This document shows positions 7,732 through 15,834 of a stretch of 43,172 nt of DNA, piece by piece. The notes under the pieces are model-generated. The model saw only the letters and a list, made by a program, of their open reading frames with translations, had not been told where the DNA came from and searched no databases. The number at the start of each line of letters is the position of its first letter. The first letter of the stretch is position 1. This DNA comes from Corynebacterium sp. zg-331 (GTDB taxonomy: Bacteria > Actinomycetota > Actinomycetes > Mycobacteriales > Mycobacteriaceae), in the NCBI RefSeq assembly GCF_014267345.1, contig NZ_JACMYD010000010.1, forward strand, positions 1 through 43,172. The letters run 5' to 3'. Made by a program: the position numbers and the translations under genes.

Positions 7732-9249
7732 GTGGAAAAATCATCGTCGATTGTCCCGGTGGGGACCCAGGAACTTCTGGGATGCCGCTATAAGCAGGTG
7801 CAACGTCGCCGTTTCCCCCATACTCCGCCCACCGAGGCGGCCGTGCACCGCGCTCGTCGCAAACATACCGCCGTGGCGGAGGTGGCACGGCTTTTACCCA
7901 CGGGCCCCGCGCCGGGCGACCCGCGGGCGCGTCGCTTTACGCGCGTGCGCATCGACACCGCGCAACCGGACGCGGATCTCGACACCCTGGAGGCCCTCGC
8001 CCAGGGGGCCACCCTGATCGAAGGCGCCGTCTTTGAGGGAACACACGCCGGGCGGCCCTGGCGCACGGAGGTGGAGATCCTGGCGCTGCTGCCCGAGGGC
8101 GCCTATCTGCCGGTCGCGGTGACCAATCACCGCGTGGCCCGCCCCGCGCCGGAGGCGGCCACGCCCGTGATCGCCACGCCGCGCCTGGGCCTGAGCCGCC
8201 CCCACCTGGAGGAATATTCCCTCAAACACCATTCCTCCGATAGCTTTCGGTTGGCCCTGGCCGCCCGAGCGCTGCACGACTACGGACTCGGCGACGGCCT
8301 CGGGGCGCTCATCGGTCAGGATCGACGTCGCGTCTTTCTCACCCCCACGGCGGCCTTCCAGCGCGCCGTCGATAGCGCCCTGGAAGCACCCCCGCCCCCG
8401 GGGCCGCGCCGACTCAAAGAGTGCGCCGACTGCCGCTTTTGGTCGCACTGCGAACCCGCCCTGCGGGCCGCCGATGACCTCAGCCTCTTCCTGCCCGGGG
8501 ATCGCGGACAGCGCTTTCGCCAGCGCGGCATCGAAACGGTCACCGCCCTGGCCGAGGCGAACCTCGGGGAGCCGTCTGCTCTGGCGGCGGCCTGGCAGCG
8601 CGGCGTGGCGGTGCTGCGCCGCGACACCGTGACGGCCCCGCCGCGGGCGGGGGTGGAAATCGACATCGACGTGGAGGCCTACCTTGACCAGGGCGCCTAC
8701 CTATGGGGGACCTACGACGGGGCACGATATCGCCCCTTTGCCACCTGGACGGGCCTGGGCGGAGAGGACGAGGCCCGGAACTTCGCGGCCCTGTGGGACT
8801 GGTTGATGCAACGGCGCGCGCGGGCGCATGCGGGCGGGCAGACGTTTCGGGCTTATTGCTACGCCCGCCACGGGGAAAACCACTGGCTTCGCTCCTCGGC
8901 GCGCAGATTGCCCGGCGGTCCCACGGAGGAGGAGGTGCGCACCTTCATCCGCAGCGAGGAGTGGGTGGACGTCTTCGACTCCGTGACCGCCTCCCTGGCC
9001 GGGCCGCGCGGCCTGGGCCTGAAGACGGTGGCCCCGCGGGCGGGGTTCGGCTGGCGCGACGAGGGCTTTGATGGGGAGGCGTCCGTGAATGCGTATCGGG
9101 TGGCCGTGGGCCTGGACGCGGGCGACCCCGAGGCGGCCCGCCGTCTGCTGCTGCGCTACAACGAGGACGATTGCCGTGCCACCGCCGCCGTGCGGGCATG
9201 GTTGAACCGGGGCGCGCCGGGGATCGAGGGGCTGTCCGCGGGTTCCTAG
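7732..9249 (+). CDS. TM0106-family RecB-like nuclease
   Basis: About 505 residues. The N-terminal half resembles the RecB-like PD-(D/E)XK fold of the TM0106 family (LLGCRYKQVQRRRF at the start, and LEGAVFEGTHAGRPWRTEVE-type core), with a Cys cluster CADCRFWSHC that may bind an Fe-S cluster. The C-terminal half looks like an RNase H-like exonuclease: acidic pair in EIDIDVEAY and the terminal YNEDDCRATAAV motif. It is predicted to cut nucleic acid; its substrate is unknown. The start is uncertain: GTG 7732 lies 10 nt after TATGCT, while ATG 7717 would overlap that hexamer. The 3' end overlaps the convergent cupredoxin gene by 4 nt. Confidence 0.82.
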   Translation: MEKSSSIVPVGTQELLGCRYKQVQRRRFPHTPPTEAAVHRARRKHTAVAEVARLLPTGPAPGDPRARRFTRVRIDTAQPDADLDTLEALAQGATLIEGAVFEGTHAGRPWRTEVEILALLPEGAYLPVAVTNHRVARPAPEAATPVIATPRLGLSRPHLEEYSLKHHSSDSFRLALAARALHDYGLGDGLGALIGQDRRRVFLTPTAAFQRAVDSALEAPPPPGPRRLKECADCRFWSHCEPALRAADDLSLFLPGDRGQRFRQRGIETVTALAEANLGEPSALAAAWQRGVAVLRRDTVTAPPRAGVEIDIDVEAYLDQGAYLWGTYDGARYRPFATWTGLGGEDEARNFAALWDWLMQRRARAHAGGQTFRAYCYARHGENHWLRSSARRLPGGPTEEEVRTFIRSEEWVDVFDSVTASLAGPRGLGLKTVAPRAGFGWRDEGFDGEASVNAYRVAVGLDAGDPEAARRLLLRYNEDDCRATAAVRAWLNRGAPGIEGLSAGS

Positions 9250-10910
9250 GGGGAGGCGGGGTCCACCAGGACGTCGAAGGTCATGCCCTTGGTGTGATGG
9301 CCCGCGATAGTGCACCAGCCCGGTACGTCGGCGGTGATGATCCCAGCGTCGATCTCGACGCTTTTCCCGGGGGTGAGCCGCCCGGAGCGCGCCCCGTTGC
9401 TGAGCTTGAGATCGTGGGCCTGGGAGTCCTCGTTGCGCAGCTCGATGAGGAGGCGATGACCGGAGGGAACGGTCACGCTGGCGGGTTCAAAGACCATATC
9501 CCCGGCGGTGACCTCCACGCGGGTCACATTCCGTTCCTCGGTGTCGGAGGCCGGAGGCGCGGCGCCCGGCCTGCCGAGGCCGCTGCACAGGGCGGTCAGC
9601 AACGCCAGCAGCGCCACCCCTAGGGCCACCTGGCCGGAGGTGCCCCGGGCGTGCGGGATCTCGGGGCGCGACTCGTGGTTCTCGAGGCCGCGATTCAGCT
9701 GCGCCCGCACCGCGCGCCCCATGAGGGGGAGGAAGGCCACCAGTCCCAGGAGGGCCAGCGCCGAGGCCCCTACCCGCAGCCAGGAGTTATCTGCGGCCAA
9801 CCACAGGGCCAGCCCGCCGTTGGTGAGCGTGAACCGCAGCATTCCGCCGCGGTAAGTCTCGCGCAGGCCCCACGCCGCGCGCACGCGCATGGTGGTGGGG
9901 AGGAGATAACTCATCACGCCGATGAGCAGCTGTCCGCCGAAGCCCACCAGCAGGGCCGTGGTGGGTAGCGCCGCCTGCGTGCCGTGGCGCAGTACCTGCA
10001 TGGCTAGCCAGAGCAGGCAGGCCAGCAACCACAGCACCGAGGCGGTGACGGACAGGGAACCATACGTGGTCTTGTCCAGGCCCGCACGGGTGATCACCGA
10101 CGCCCACCGCGCGCAGGATAGGCCCCAGCCCAGGGCGTAAACTAGGAGCCCTCCGCCGGTGAGCCAGGAGGAACCGGCGAGGGCACCCGTGACCGCGAGG
10201 AGGAGGCCGCAGACCTCAATCAGCAGGTCGACCCAGGCCCGGGAGCGAGGCGGCCGGGTGCGCCAGATCGCGGGAAAGAGCACTACGAGCGAGGCGGCCG
10301 CCGCCAGCCCCAGGAAGCCCAGGACGTTGAGGATCAGGTGCGCCTGGAGGAGACGGGCGTGGAGGGCGACGTCGTGTACGGAATCGGAGGTCGGGGAGGC
10401 CAGCAGGGCACCGAGGATGGCCCCGGCTGTGAGCGACAGCGCCGAGGCCACGTACCCGAGGACCGAGGGCAGCAGGCGGCGTGCCGCCTCGGCCTGGTGG
10501 CGTTGCACCCGGCGTATCTGTGTGGTGAGGGAACAGGCGTGCCACAGCAACGCGAGTGCCACCACCGCCGCTCCGGCGTGCGTGAGGGGCAGGACACTGG
10601 CGATCTGCCCGGCGAGCACGACGACGATTCCCGCGTTGAGCAGCCATATCTTGCGCAGCTGCCACGGTCGGGCCTCCTCGGGGAGGCGCTGGTGCAGGAA
10701 CCTCTCCGTGAAGAACTGCGACCACACGACGATCGAGTTCGTTACGGCTCCCAGGGTAAAGGCGTGGATGAGCACCCAGCGGTACTCCGGAACGGCGGGA
10801 TGTCCCAGCCCCACGAGCACGATGATGAGTAACCAGACGGTGATCGGTTTGCTGGCGCGGCGGTGCCAGCTGCGTCGACCGGTATCCGGGGAATTCTGCG
10901 CCACTGTCAT
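9246..10910 (-). CDS. Polytopic membrane protein with C-terminal cupredoxin (blue copper) domain
   Basis: A 554-residue protein. Residues 20 to about 430 hold roughly ten to twelve hydrophobic segments with His-containing helices (LIHAFTLGAVTNSIVVWSQF, LLQAHLILNVLGFLG), recalling NnrS-like or heme-copper-type bundles. Residues 455-554 form a cupredoxin domain with likely type-1 copper ligands: His in SQAHDLKL and Cys, His and Met in WCTIAGHHTKGM. In related actinobacterial proteins such a membrane part precedes a longer copper nitrite reductase or multicopper oxidase; here the protein stops after one cupredoxin. A role in copper-linked electron transfer or nitrogen oxide handling is inference. 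TAGCAT ends 6 nt before the ATG (leaderless). Confidence 0.75.
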   Translation of the reverse strand: MTVAQNSPDTGRRSWHRRASKPITVWLLIIVLVGLGHPAVPEYRWVLIHAFTLGAVTNSIVVWSQFFTERFLHQRLPEEARPWQLRKIWLLNAGIVVVLAGQIASVLPLTHAGAAVVALALLWHACSLTTQIRRVQRHQAEAARRLLPSVLGYVASALSLTAGAILGALLASPTSDSVHDVALHARLLQAHLILNVLGFLGLAAAASLVVLFPAIWRTRPPRSRAWVDLLIEVCGLLLAVTGALAGSSWLTGGGLLVYALGWGLSCARWASVITRAGLDKTTYGSLSVTASVLWLLACLLWLAMQVLRHGTQAALPTTALLVGFGGQLLIGVMSYLLPTTMRVRAAWGLRETYRGGMLRFTLTNGGLALWLAADNSWLRVGASALALLGLVAFLPLMGRAVRAQLNRGLENHESRPEIPHARGTSGQVALGVALLALLTALCSGLGRPGAAPPASDTEERNVTRVEVTAGDMVFEPASVTVPSGHRLLIELRNEDSQAHDLKLSNGARSGRLTPGKSVEIDAGIITADVPGWCTIAGHHTKGMTFDVLVDPASP

Positions 10911-10980
10911 GGCCTCATGCTATGCCGCGGGGGTGGCGCGGGGGTGGAGGGGACGGGAAGGGCTGGTGTTCGATACGTCA

Positions 10981-11020
10981 ACGCCGCGCCCGGTCCCCGT
11001 GGGCGGGGTGGGCGCGGCGT
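10981..11020 (-). terminator. sodA terminator hairpin
   Basis: An 11-bp perfect stem (10981-10991 with 11010-11020), with a second CCCC/GGGG stem inside the loop, lies 21 bases downstream of the sodA stop codon on the minus strand. The tail (TTGACG) is short on T. Confidence 0.65.
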
Positions 11021-11041
11021 CCTGAGGCCGACGCGGGTGTC

Positions 11042-11644
11042 TTACTTCTGCGCGGCGGCGAAGCGCTCGGCCACGTCCTCCCAGTTAAAGACGTTCCACA
11101 CGGCCTTGACGTAATCCGGCTTCACGTTCTTGTACTGGAGGTAGAAGGCGTGCTCCCACATGTCCAGCATGAGCAGCGGGGTGAGGTTCACGGAGGTGTT
11201 GCCCTGCTGGTCGGTGAGCTGCTCGACCACGAGGCGCCTGGCGATGTGGTCGTAACCCAGCACGGCCCAACCGGAGCCGTGCAGCCCCAGGGCGGCGGAG
11301 GAGAAGTGGTTCTTGAACTGCTCAAAGGAACCGAAGTCCCGGTTGATGGCCTCGGCCAGCTCACCGGTGGGCTCGCCGCCACCGTTGGGGGAGAGGTTCT
11401 TCCAGAAGATGGAGTGGTTGGTGTGGCCACCCAGGTTGAACGCCAGGTTCTTGGACAGGGCGCGGATCTGATCGGGGTTGGTGCCCTCCTCGCGGGCCTT
11501 CTCCAGCGCTTCCAGGGCGGCGTTGGCGCCGGCCACGTAGGTGGCGTGGTGCTTGGAGTGGTGCAGTTCCATGATCTCGGCGGAGATGTGAGGCTCGAGG
11601 GCGTCGTAGGCGTAGTCAAGCTCGGGAAGCTCGTAGACAGCCAT
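11042..11644 (-). CDS. sodA: Superoxide dismutase, Mn/Fe type
   Basis: A 200-residue cytoplasmic Fe/Mn-family superoxide dismutase that converts superoxide to hydrogen peroxide and oxygen. Metal ligands are visible: His in MELHHSKHH, His in [13 protein letters not shown], and Asp and His in the signature DMWEHAFYL. Length and motifs are standard and no residue is missing. Corynebacterial SodA is manganese-dependent; metal choice is assigned by relatedness. The ATG at 11644 has AAAGGA about 11 nt upstream. It diverges from msrA, pairing superoxide removal with methionine-sulfoxide repair, the same pair as sodA-msrA in C. glutamicum. Confidence 0.96.
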   Translation of the reverse strand: MAVYELPELDYAYDALEPHISAEIMELHHSKHHATYVAGANAALEALEKAREEGTNPDQIRALSKNLAFNLGGHTNHSIFWKNLSPNGGGEPTGELAEAINRDFGSFEQFKNHFSSAALGLHGSGWAVLGYDHIARRLVVEQLTDQQGNTSVNLTPLLMLDMWEHAFYLQYKNVKPDYVKAVWNVFNWEDVAERFAAAQK

Positions 11645-11835
11645 GAGGTGTAAGTCCTTTCGTCTAAGTGCAGTTGCGCGGTCACACACCGCGTGCCACC
11701 CCATGATAGGAACTTTAGTCTCGGTTGCAATGTTTTATGTTCGCGCGCAGCGGGCGGGAAGAACGTCGGAATACCCCGTGCGCCGCTATGGTTGCTGTAC
11801 ACAACCCGCAGCATGAAGGAAATGAGGTAACCCCC

Positions 11836-12489
11836 GTGGGCTGGCTTTTTAGCAGCAATCCCGAGCTCGTCGATCCCGCCGAGGCCCTGACGGGGCGCGA
11901 TACCCCGATTCTGGCCGACCCTCATCCCCACGCCGTGCTGGGCACGCCGCTGACCGGCCCTTGGCGGGAGGGGCAACGCAGCGTGTTGGTGGGCATCGGC
12001 TGCTACTGGGGAGTGGAAAAGATGTACTGGCAGATGCCGGGGGTCGAGGCCACCTCGGTGGGCTTTGCCGGGGGTGTGACCCCAAATCCCACGTACCGCG
12101 AGGTCTGTACGGGCCGTACCAACCACGTGGAGGTGGTGCAGGTGGTATTCGATCCGCAGCGCGTCTCCCTGGAAAAGATCGTCACCACGGCCCTGGAGGC
12201 GCACGACCCCACTCAGGGCTACCGGCAGGGCAACGATGTGGGCACGCAGTACCGCTCCGCCTTTTACACCGAGACCGAGGAGGATGCCGCGCTGATCCGT
12301 TCCCTGGTGGGGCGCTACGGGACCACGCTGTCCGACGCCGGCTTCGGCCCCGTCACCACGGAGGTCGCCACGCTGGCGGATACCCCCGCCGGGGCCTACT
12401 ACCTGGCCGAGGAGGATCACCAGCAGTACTTGCACAAGGTGCCCGGCGGGTACTGCCCCCACCACGGCACCGGCATCGCCTGCGGGTAG
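11836..12489 (+). CDS. msrA: Peptide-methionine (S)-S-oxide reductase
   Basis: A 217-residue MsrA that reduces the S-epimer of methionine sulfoxide in proteins. The catalytic Cys sits in GIGCYWGVEK; the second aromatic position is Tyr where Phe is the common residue (GCFWG). Downstream signatures GGVTPNPTYREVCTG, GRTNHVEVV and YRQGNDVGTQYRSAFY are intact, and the C-terminus carries candidate resolving cysteines (GYCPHHGTGIACG), which would be regenerated by thioredoxin or mycothiol systems. The start is GTG 11836, with GAGG 8 nt upstream, which gives the family length. It diverges from sodA. Confidence 0.95.
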   Translation: MGWLFSSNPELVDPAEALTGRDTPILADPHPHAVLGTPLTGPWREGQRSVLVGIGCYWGVEKMYWQMPGVEATSVGFAGGVTPNPTYREVCTGRTNHVEVVQVVFDPQRVSLEKIVTTALEAHDPTQGYRQGNDVGTQYRSAFYTETEEDAALIRSLVGRYGTTLSDAGFGPVTTEVATLADTPAGAYYLAEEDHQQYLHKVPGGYCPHHGTGIACG

Positions 12490-12503
12490 GCACCCTGGGT
12501 GCG

Positions 12504-12519
12504 TGTTATTTCCGGCACA
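12504..12519. promoter_or_regulatory. Possible GlxR (CRP-type) site upstream of ldh
   Basis: TGTTA-TTTCCG-GCACA matches the corynebacterial GlxR consensus TGTGA-N6-TCACA at 8 of 10 defined positions. It lies about 75 bases upstream of the ldh start, after the msrA stop. A single sub-optimal match can arise by chance, so this is tentative. Confidence 0.3.
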
Positions 12520-12595
12520 ACATCCCCGATAGTCCCGAAAGAACGGGCAAAAAGCCAACTAACCGGGCATAATGAGCCGGGAAGGGAGCACAGTA

Positions 12596-13540
12596 ATGAA
12601 GCAAACCATTGGCAATAAGGTCGTTCTCATCGGAGCCGGAGACGTCGGCGTGGCCTACGCCTACGCGCTGGTGAATCAGGGGATCATCGATCACCTGGCG
12701 ATCATCGATATCGACGAAAAGAAGCTCGAAGGCAACGTCATGGATCTTAACCACGGCGTCGTCTGGGCGGGCTCGCGCACCCGCGTGACCAAGGGCAGCT
12801 ACGCCGACTGCGAGGACGCCGCCGTGGTGGTGCTCTGCGCCGGCGCCGCACAAAAACCCGGGGAGACCCGCCTGCAACTCGTGGACAAGAACGTGGCCAT
12901 CACCAAGTCCATCGTCGAGGAGGTCATGGCGCACGGCTTCGATGGCCTCTTCCTGGTGGCCTCCAACCCGGTGGACATCCTCACCTACGCCACCTGGAAG
13001 TTCTCCGGCCTGCCCACTCAGCGCGTGATCGGCTCCGGTACGGTGCTGGACTCCGCTCGCTTCCGTTACATGCTCGGTGAGCTCTACGAGACGGCCCCCA
13101 GCTCCGTCCACGCCTACATCATCGGCGAGCACGGGGACACCGAACTCCCGGTGCTGTCCTCGGCCACCATCGCCGGGGTATCCATGCGCACCATGCTGGA
13201 GAAGGACCCCGCGCTGGAGGGCCGCCTGGAGAAGATCTTCGAGGAGACCCGCGACGCCGCCTACCGCATCATCGACGCCAAGGGTTCCACCTCCTACGGC
13301 ATCGGCATGGGGCTGGCCCGCATCACCCGCGCGATCGTGCAGAACCAGGACGTGGCTTTGCCCGTCTCCGCCTACCTTGAGGGTGAATACGGCGAGAAGG
13401 ACATCTACATCGGCACCCCCGCGATTATCAATCGCCGCGGCGTCCGGCGCGTGGTGGAGCTGGAACTCTCCGACCACGAGCGCGAACGCTTTGCCCGCTC
13501 CGCGGGCACCCTGAAGGAAATCCAGGGGCAGTTCTTCTAG
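12596..13540 (+). CDS. ldh: L-lactate dehydrogenase (NAD-dependent)
   Basis: A 314-residue enzyme that reduces pyruvate to L-lactate with NADH. The Rossmann motif is [16 protein letters not shown]; the coenzyme Asp follows in [11 protein letters not shown]; the mobile loop has QKPGETR; and the catalytic His is in IIGEHGDTE. It is very similar to C. glutamicum LdhA as I recall it. The ATG at 12596 has GGAAGGGAG just upstream; an in-frame ATG at 12572 would add eight residues read across the ribosome binding site. CATAAT at 12568-12573 is a weak candidate -10. It ends convergently with the ImmA-like gene, overlapping by 4 nt. Confidence 0.97.
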   Translation: MKQTIGNKVVLIGAGDVGVAYAYALVNQGIIDHLAIIDIDEKKLEGNVMDLNHGVVWAGSRTRVTKGSYADCEDAAVVVLCAGAAQKPGETRLQLVDKNVAITKSIVEEVMAHGFDGLFLVASNPVDILTYATWKFSGLPTQRVIGSGTVLDSARFRYMLGELYETAPSSVHAYIIGEHGDTELPVLSSATIAGVSMRTMLEKDPALEGRLEKIFEETRDAAYRIIDAKGSTSYGIGMGLARITRAIVQNQDVALPVSAYLEGEYGEKDIYIGTPAIINRRGVRRVVELELSDHERERFARSAGTLKEIQGQFF

Positions 13541-14337
13541 GGCGTCACCCGGTTCTCGCCCGGCGGCGTAGGGAGGGGGCGCTCCCACTGGCGAAGATAT
13601 TCGGTGACCGAGGGGGCGTGCCGCGACAGCGTGCTCCTCCACGAAAGGATGCCTTCGCTTTGGAGGCGGCCGACGAGGACAATCGGGTGAATCTGAAGTC
13701 GAGCCGCTTGCTCCTCGATCCAGGAAGCTTCGATGGTGTTGGGGAGCGCTGGGAGTTGGAGAATGAGGAGGTTTTTTGCGAGTCGATCGGCCTCGTCCTC
13801 CCTCTGAGTACTGTTGGCGGAGAGGTCATCGAGGATAATTTTTTCTTCATCATCCACGTGCCCGAGGAAGACGTGAGCCGCCTCGTGGAGAATGGTGAAG
13901 AGTACTTTGTCGAGGCGTTTTCCTCGTCCTGATACGCCGATAATGGGGTGATGATCAACGCGCAACGCGCAGCCGTCCAGCTTTCCTTCGGGGAAGGACT
14001 CCACATAAACTATCTTGACTCCCGCCGTCGCAAAAAGTTTCTGGAATTCTACAAAAGATGCAGGTTCTTGGGCGCGCCGGGGTAGGGAGATGGCCACGTC
14101 GTGCAAAATTTCTGGTGAATATGGAGAGGCGTGTAATAGTTGGGCGCTTGAGCGCACGCACGCGGCCCAGGCTTGCTGGAGGGACGTTAATTTTTCTTCG
14201 GTATTACTACGCCGTGCTGCAAAGGCGAGTGTTGAGGGGGCCTCGACAGAGCTCTTCCCATAAAGCGCCAAAACCTCGCTTTCCTGATCGCTGGGGTGCG
14301 ATGCTGTGATATAGCCTCGTTTTCTGAGCAGGGTCAC
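13537..14337 (-). CDS. ImmA/IrrE-type metallopeptidase half of a split HigA-ImmA protein
   Basis: 266 residues with the zinc motif [10 protein letters not shown] near residue 150 and a downstream acidic DEADRLAKN helix, typical of the DUF955/ImmA-IrrE peptidases that cleave repressors or antitoxins. The reading frame remains open upstream of the GTG at 14337 and there encodes [11 protein letters not shown], which is the linker found in fused XRE-ImmA proteins. The HigA helix-turn-helix lies just upstream in another frame (14379-14657). The two therefore look like halves of one fusion broken by a single-base shift in an A-rich stretch near 14370-14410. GC content is lower than in flanking genes, suggesting acquisition. 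It could still be translated alone from the GTG. Confidence 0.8.
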   Translation of the reverse strand: MTLLRKRGYITASHPSDQESEVLALYGKSSVEAPSTLAFAARRSNTEEKLTSLQQAWAACVRSSAQLLHASPYSPEILHDVAISLPRRAQEPASFVEFQKLFATAGVKIVYVESFPEGKLDGCALRVDHHPIIGVSGRGKRLDKVLFTILHEAAHVFLGHVDDEEKIILDDLSANSTQREDEADRLAKNLLILQLPALPNTIEASWIEEQAARLQIHPIVLVGRLQSEGILSWRSTLSRHAPSVTEYLRQWERPLPTPPGENRVTP

Positions 14338-14378
14338 GGGGGCTAGTTTATACAGCCGTGCGCGGGCGGTAATTGTGT

Positions 14379-14657
14379 CTATTTTTCTTTTTGCCCGGCA
14401 TATTTTTCTTGCTTGTGTAGGGGGTAAGAATCCTGGATATTGAGCCAGAACTGTGCTGATGTGCCCAGGGCGGCGCCGATCTGAGCTGCGGATTCCCGGG
14501 TGATCTCCTTTTTTCCGGAAATGACTTCCGAGACAAACTGATGTGGTCGTCCAAGGATAGAGGCTAGATCGGCCTGGCTCCAGCCGCGTGCCTCTAATTC
14601 ATCGGAAAGTATCTCGCCGGCAGAAAATACTTCTGCAGGAGTGAAGGCATCCATCAT
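14379..14657 (-). CDS. higA: HigA-type XRE antitoxin (N-terminal half of split HigA-ImmA)
   Basis: 92 residues with a Cro/C1-type helix-turn-helix of the HigA subfamily: AGEILSDELEARGWSQADLA, then GRPHQFVSEVISGKKEITRE and SAAQIGAALGTSAQFWLNIQ. HigA antitoxins bind the HigB toxin and repress their own promoter. It overlaps the 3' end of the toxin gene by 59 bases, so translation is probably coupled. The frame ends at a TAG directly after an AAAAA tract; a -1 shift there would continue into the ImmA peptidase frame. Alone it has the length of a free-standing HigA, so it may still be functional. Confidence 0.85.
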   Translation of the reverse strand: MMDAFTPAEVFSAGEILSDELEARGWSQADLASILGRPHQFVSEVISGKKEITRESAAQIGAALGTSAQFWLNIQDSYPLHKQEKYAGQKEK

Positions 14658-15006
14658 TGCACTTTTTCTGGTGGTAGTCTACCAATTCTACAACGATGAC
14701 CGTCCGGCCTTCGATTTCTGTTATGAACCTAAGGATGAGTCTGAACTGTTTATTGAGGCGAATTGATGAGGTGTCGGCTCGGTTACCCGAGAGTTGTTCT
14801 AAGTGGAGGGAGCGTATCGCATAGAGATCGCGTTCGTCGGTGGCACTGTGTAGAATGCTGATCTTTTTTCGGTATGCCCGTATAAGTTCGTGGTTCCATC
14901 GCTTTGGCTTGTAAGAAGGATCCTCGGCCAGGCGGCGGAGTTCGTCGGTGTGAAAGCGAATCTGTATGGTGATGCCTCGCGTGGTCTTGGCGGCCTTGTC
15001 CTTGAC
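14599..15006 (-). CDS. higB: RelE/HigB-type mRNA interferase toxin, start unresolved
   Basis: The frame encodes a RelE/ParE-superfamily toxin of the actinobacterial HigB type: IQIRFHTDELRRLAEDP, YRKKISILHSATDERDLYA, then SSIRLNKQFRLILRF and VVELVDYH. Such toxins cleave mRNA on the ribosome and are neutralised by the adjacent HigA. The 5' limit given is the first family-like residue, not a start codon: there is no ATG, GTG or TTG in this frame from 15006 to the conserved core. The nearest are GTG 15081 and TTG 15078, which overlap a candidate -35 box. An ATG with an upstream AAGGGG at 15023 is in another frame, so the 5' end may also carry a frameshift. The C-terminus extends about 23 residues into higA. 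Confidence 0.7.
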   Translation of the reverse strand, partial: VKDKAAKTTRGITIQIRFHTDELRRLAEDPSYKPKRWNHELIRAYRKKISILHSATDERDLYAIRSLHLEQLSGNRADTSSIRLNKQFRLILRFITEIEGRTVIVVELVDYHQKKCNDGCLHSCRSIFCRRDTFR

Positions 15007-15048
15007 GGTACGGAGGTCTGCATAATGCTCATCACCCCTTGGGTGACG

Positions 15049-15078
15049 ATCGTATAACGCTTGCTCCTTAGCGGTCAA
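15049..15078 (-). promoter_or_regulatory. Candidate promoter of the higBA locus
   Basis: TTGACC (15078-15073) and TACGAT (15054-15049) on the minus strand are separated by 18 nt and precede AAGGGG. This is a good SigA-type match located between the divergent glycerophosphodiesterase gene and the toxin frame. Confidence 0.5.
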
Positions 15079-15105
15079 CACCGCCCGGCGGCGTAGCCTG
15101 TGGGC

Positions 15106-15834
15106 GTGAAGATCATCGCGCACCGCGGCTATTCCTCCTGTTACCCGGAGTCCACGGCCCTCGCCTACGAGCGGGCCCTCGATCTGCCTATCCACGGGGT
15201 GGAGTGCGATATCCGCCTGACCAGGGACGGCGAGCTGGTCTGCATCCACGATCCTCTTGTGGATCGCGTCTCCACCGGCAGCGGCCGGGTCTCCGCGCAC
15301 ACCCTGGCGCAAGTGGAACGCCTCGATTTTGGCACCGAGGAGTATCCGCAGCGGGTGCTCACCCTGGATCATCTGCTGGAGATGATCGCGCCGGGCCCGC
15401 ATCACCTCTACATCGAAACCAAGCACCCGCTGCGCTACGGCCGGATGCTGGAGGAGCAGCTGGTGCGTCGGCTCGCCTACCACGGGCTGCTCGATGATCC
15501 GCGGATTCACGCGATGAGCTTCGCGGGGGCGTCGATACGCAGGATGCGCGCCCTGGCGCCGCAGATTGACCGCATTTACCTGCGGCGTGCCTGGCACAGG
15601 CTGCTGCACCCCTGCGACCCCGCGGTGGGCGCGCCCACGGGACTGGGATTGTCCATTGAGCGGGCGAGGGAGCACCCGGGGCTGATCGGGGCGCGCGGCC
15701 TGCCCACCTACCTGTGGACGGTGGACGAGCCGGAGGACATGGTCTGGGCGTGCGAGCGCGGGGTGGACATGCTGGCGACCAATAAACCCGAACTGGCCTT
15801 GACGTATCTTGGAGGGCATGGCCAAGAAGAATAA
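15106..15834 (+). CDS. Glycerophosphodiester phosphodiesterase
   Basis: A 242-residue GDPD-family enzyme (UgpQ/GlpQ fold) that splits glycerophosphodiesters into glycerol-3-phosphate and an alcohol. Catalytic features: IIAHRGYSSCYPESTALAY (first His and Arg, Glu), GVECDIRLTRDGELVCIHDP (Glu-x-Asp metal site and second His), and IETKHP (Glu and Lys). It has no signal peptide, so it is cytoplasmic. The start is GTG 15106 (MKIIAHRG), the family start, with TAGCCT ending 6 nt upstream; this is a leaderless pattern. It overlaps the next gene by 17 nt. The product could feed GlpD. Confidence 0.93.
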   Translation: MKIIAHRGYSSCYPESTALAYERALDLPIHGVECDIRLTRDGELVCIHDPLVDRVSTGSGRVSAHTLAQVERLDFGTEEYPQRVLTLDHLLEMIAPGPHHLYIETKHPLRYGRMLEEQLVRRLAYHGLLDDPRIHAMSFAGASIRRMRALAPQIDRIYLRRAWHRLLHPCDPAVGAPTGLGLSIERAREHPGLIGARGLPTYLWTVDEPEDMVWACERGVDMLATNKPELALTYLGGHGQEE

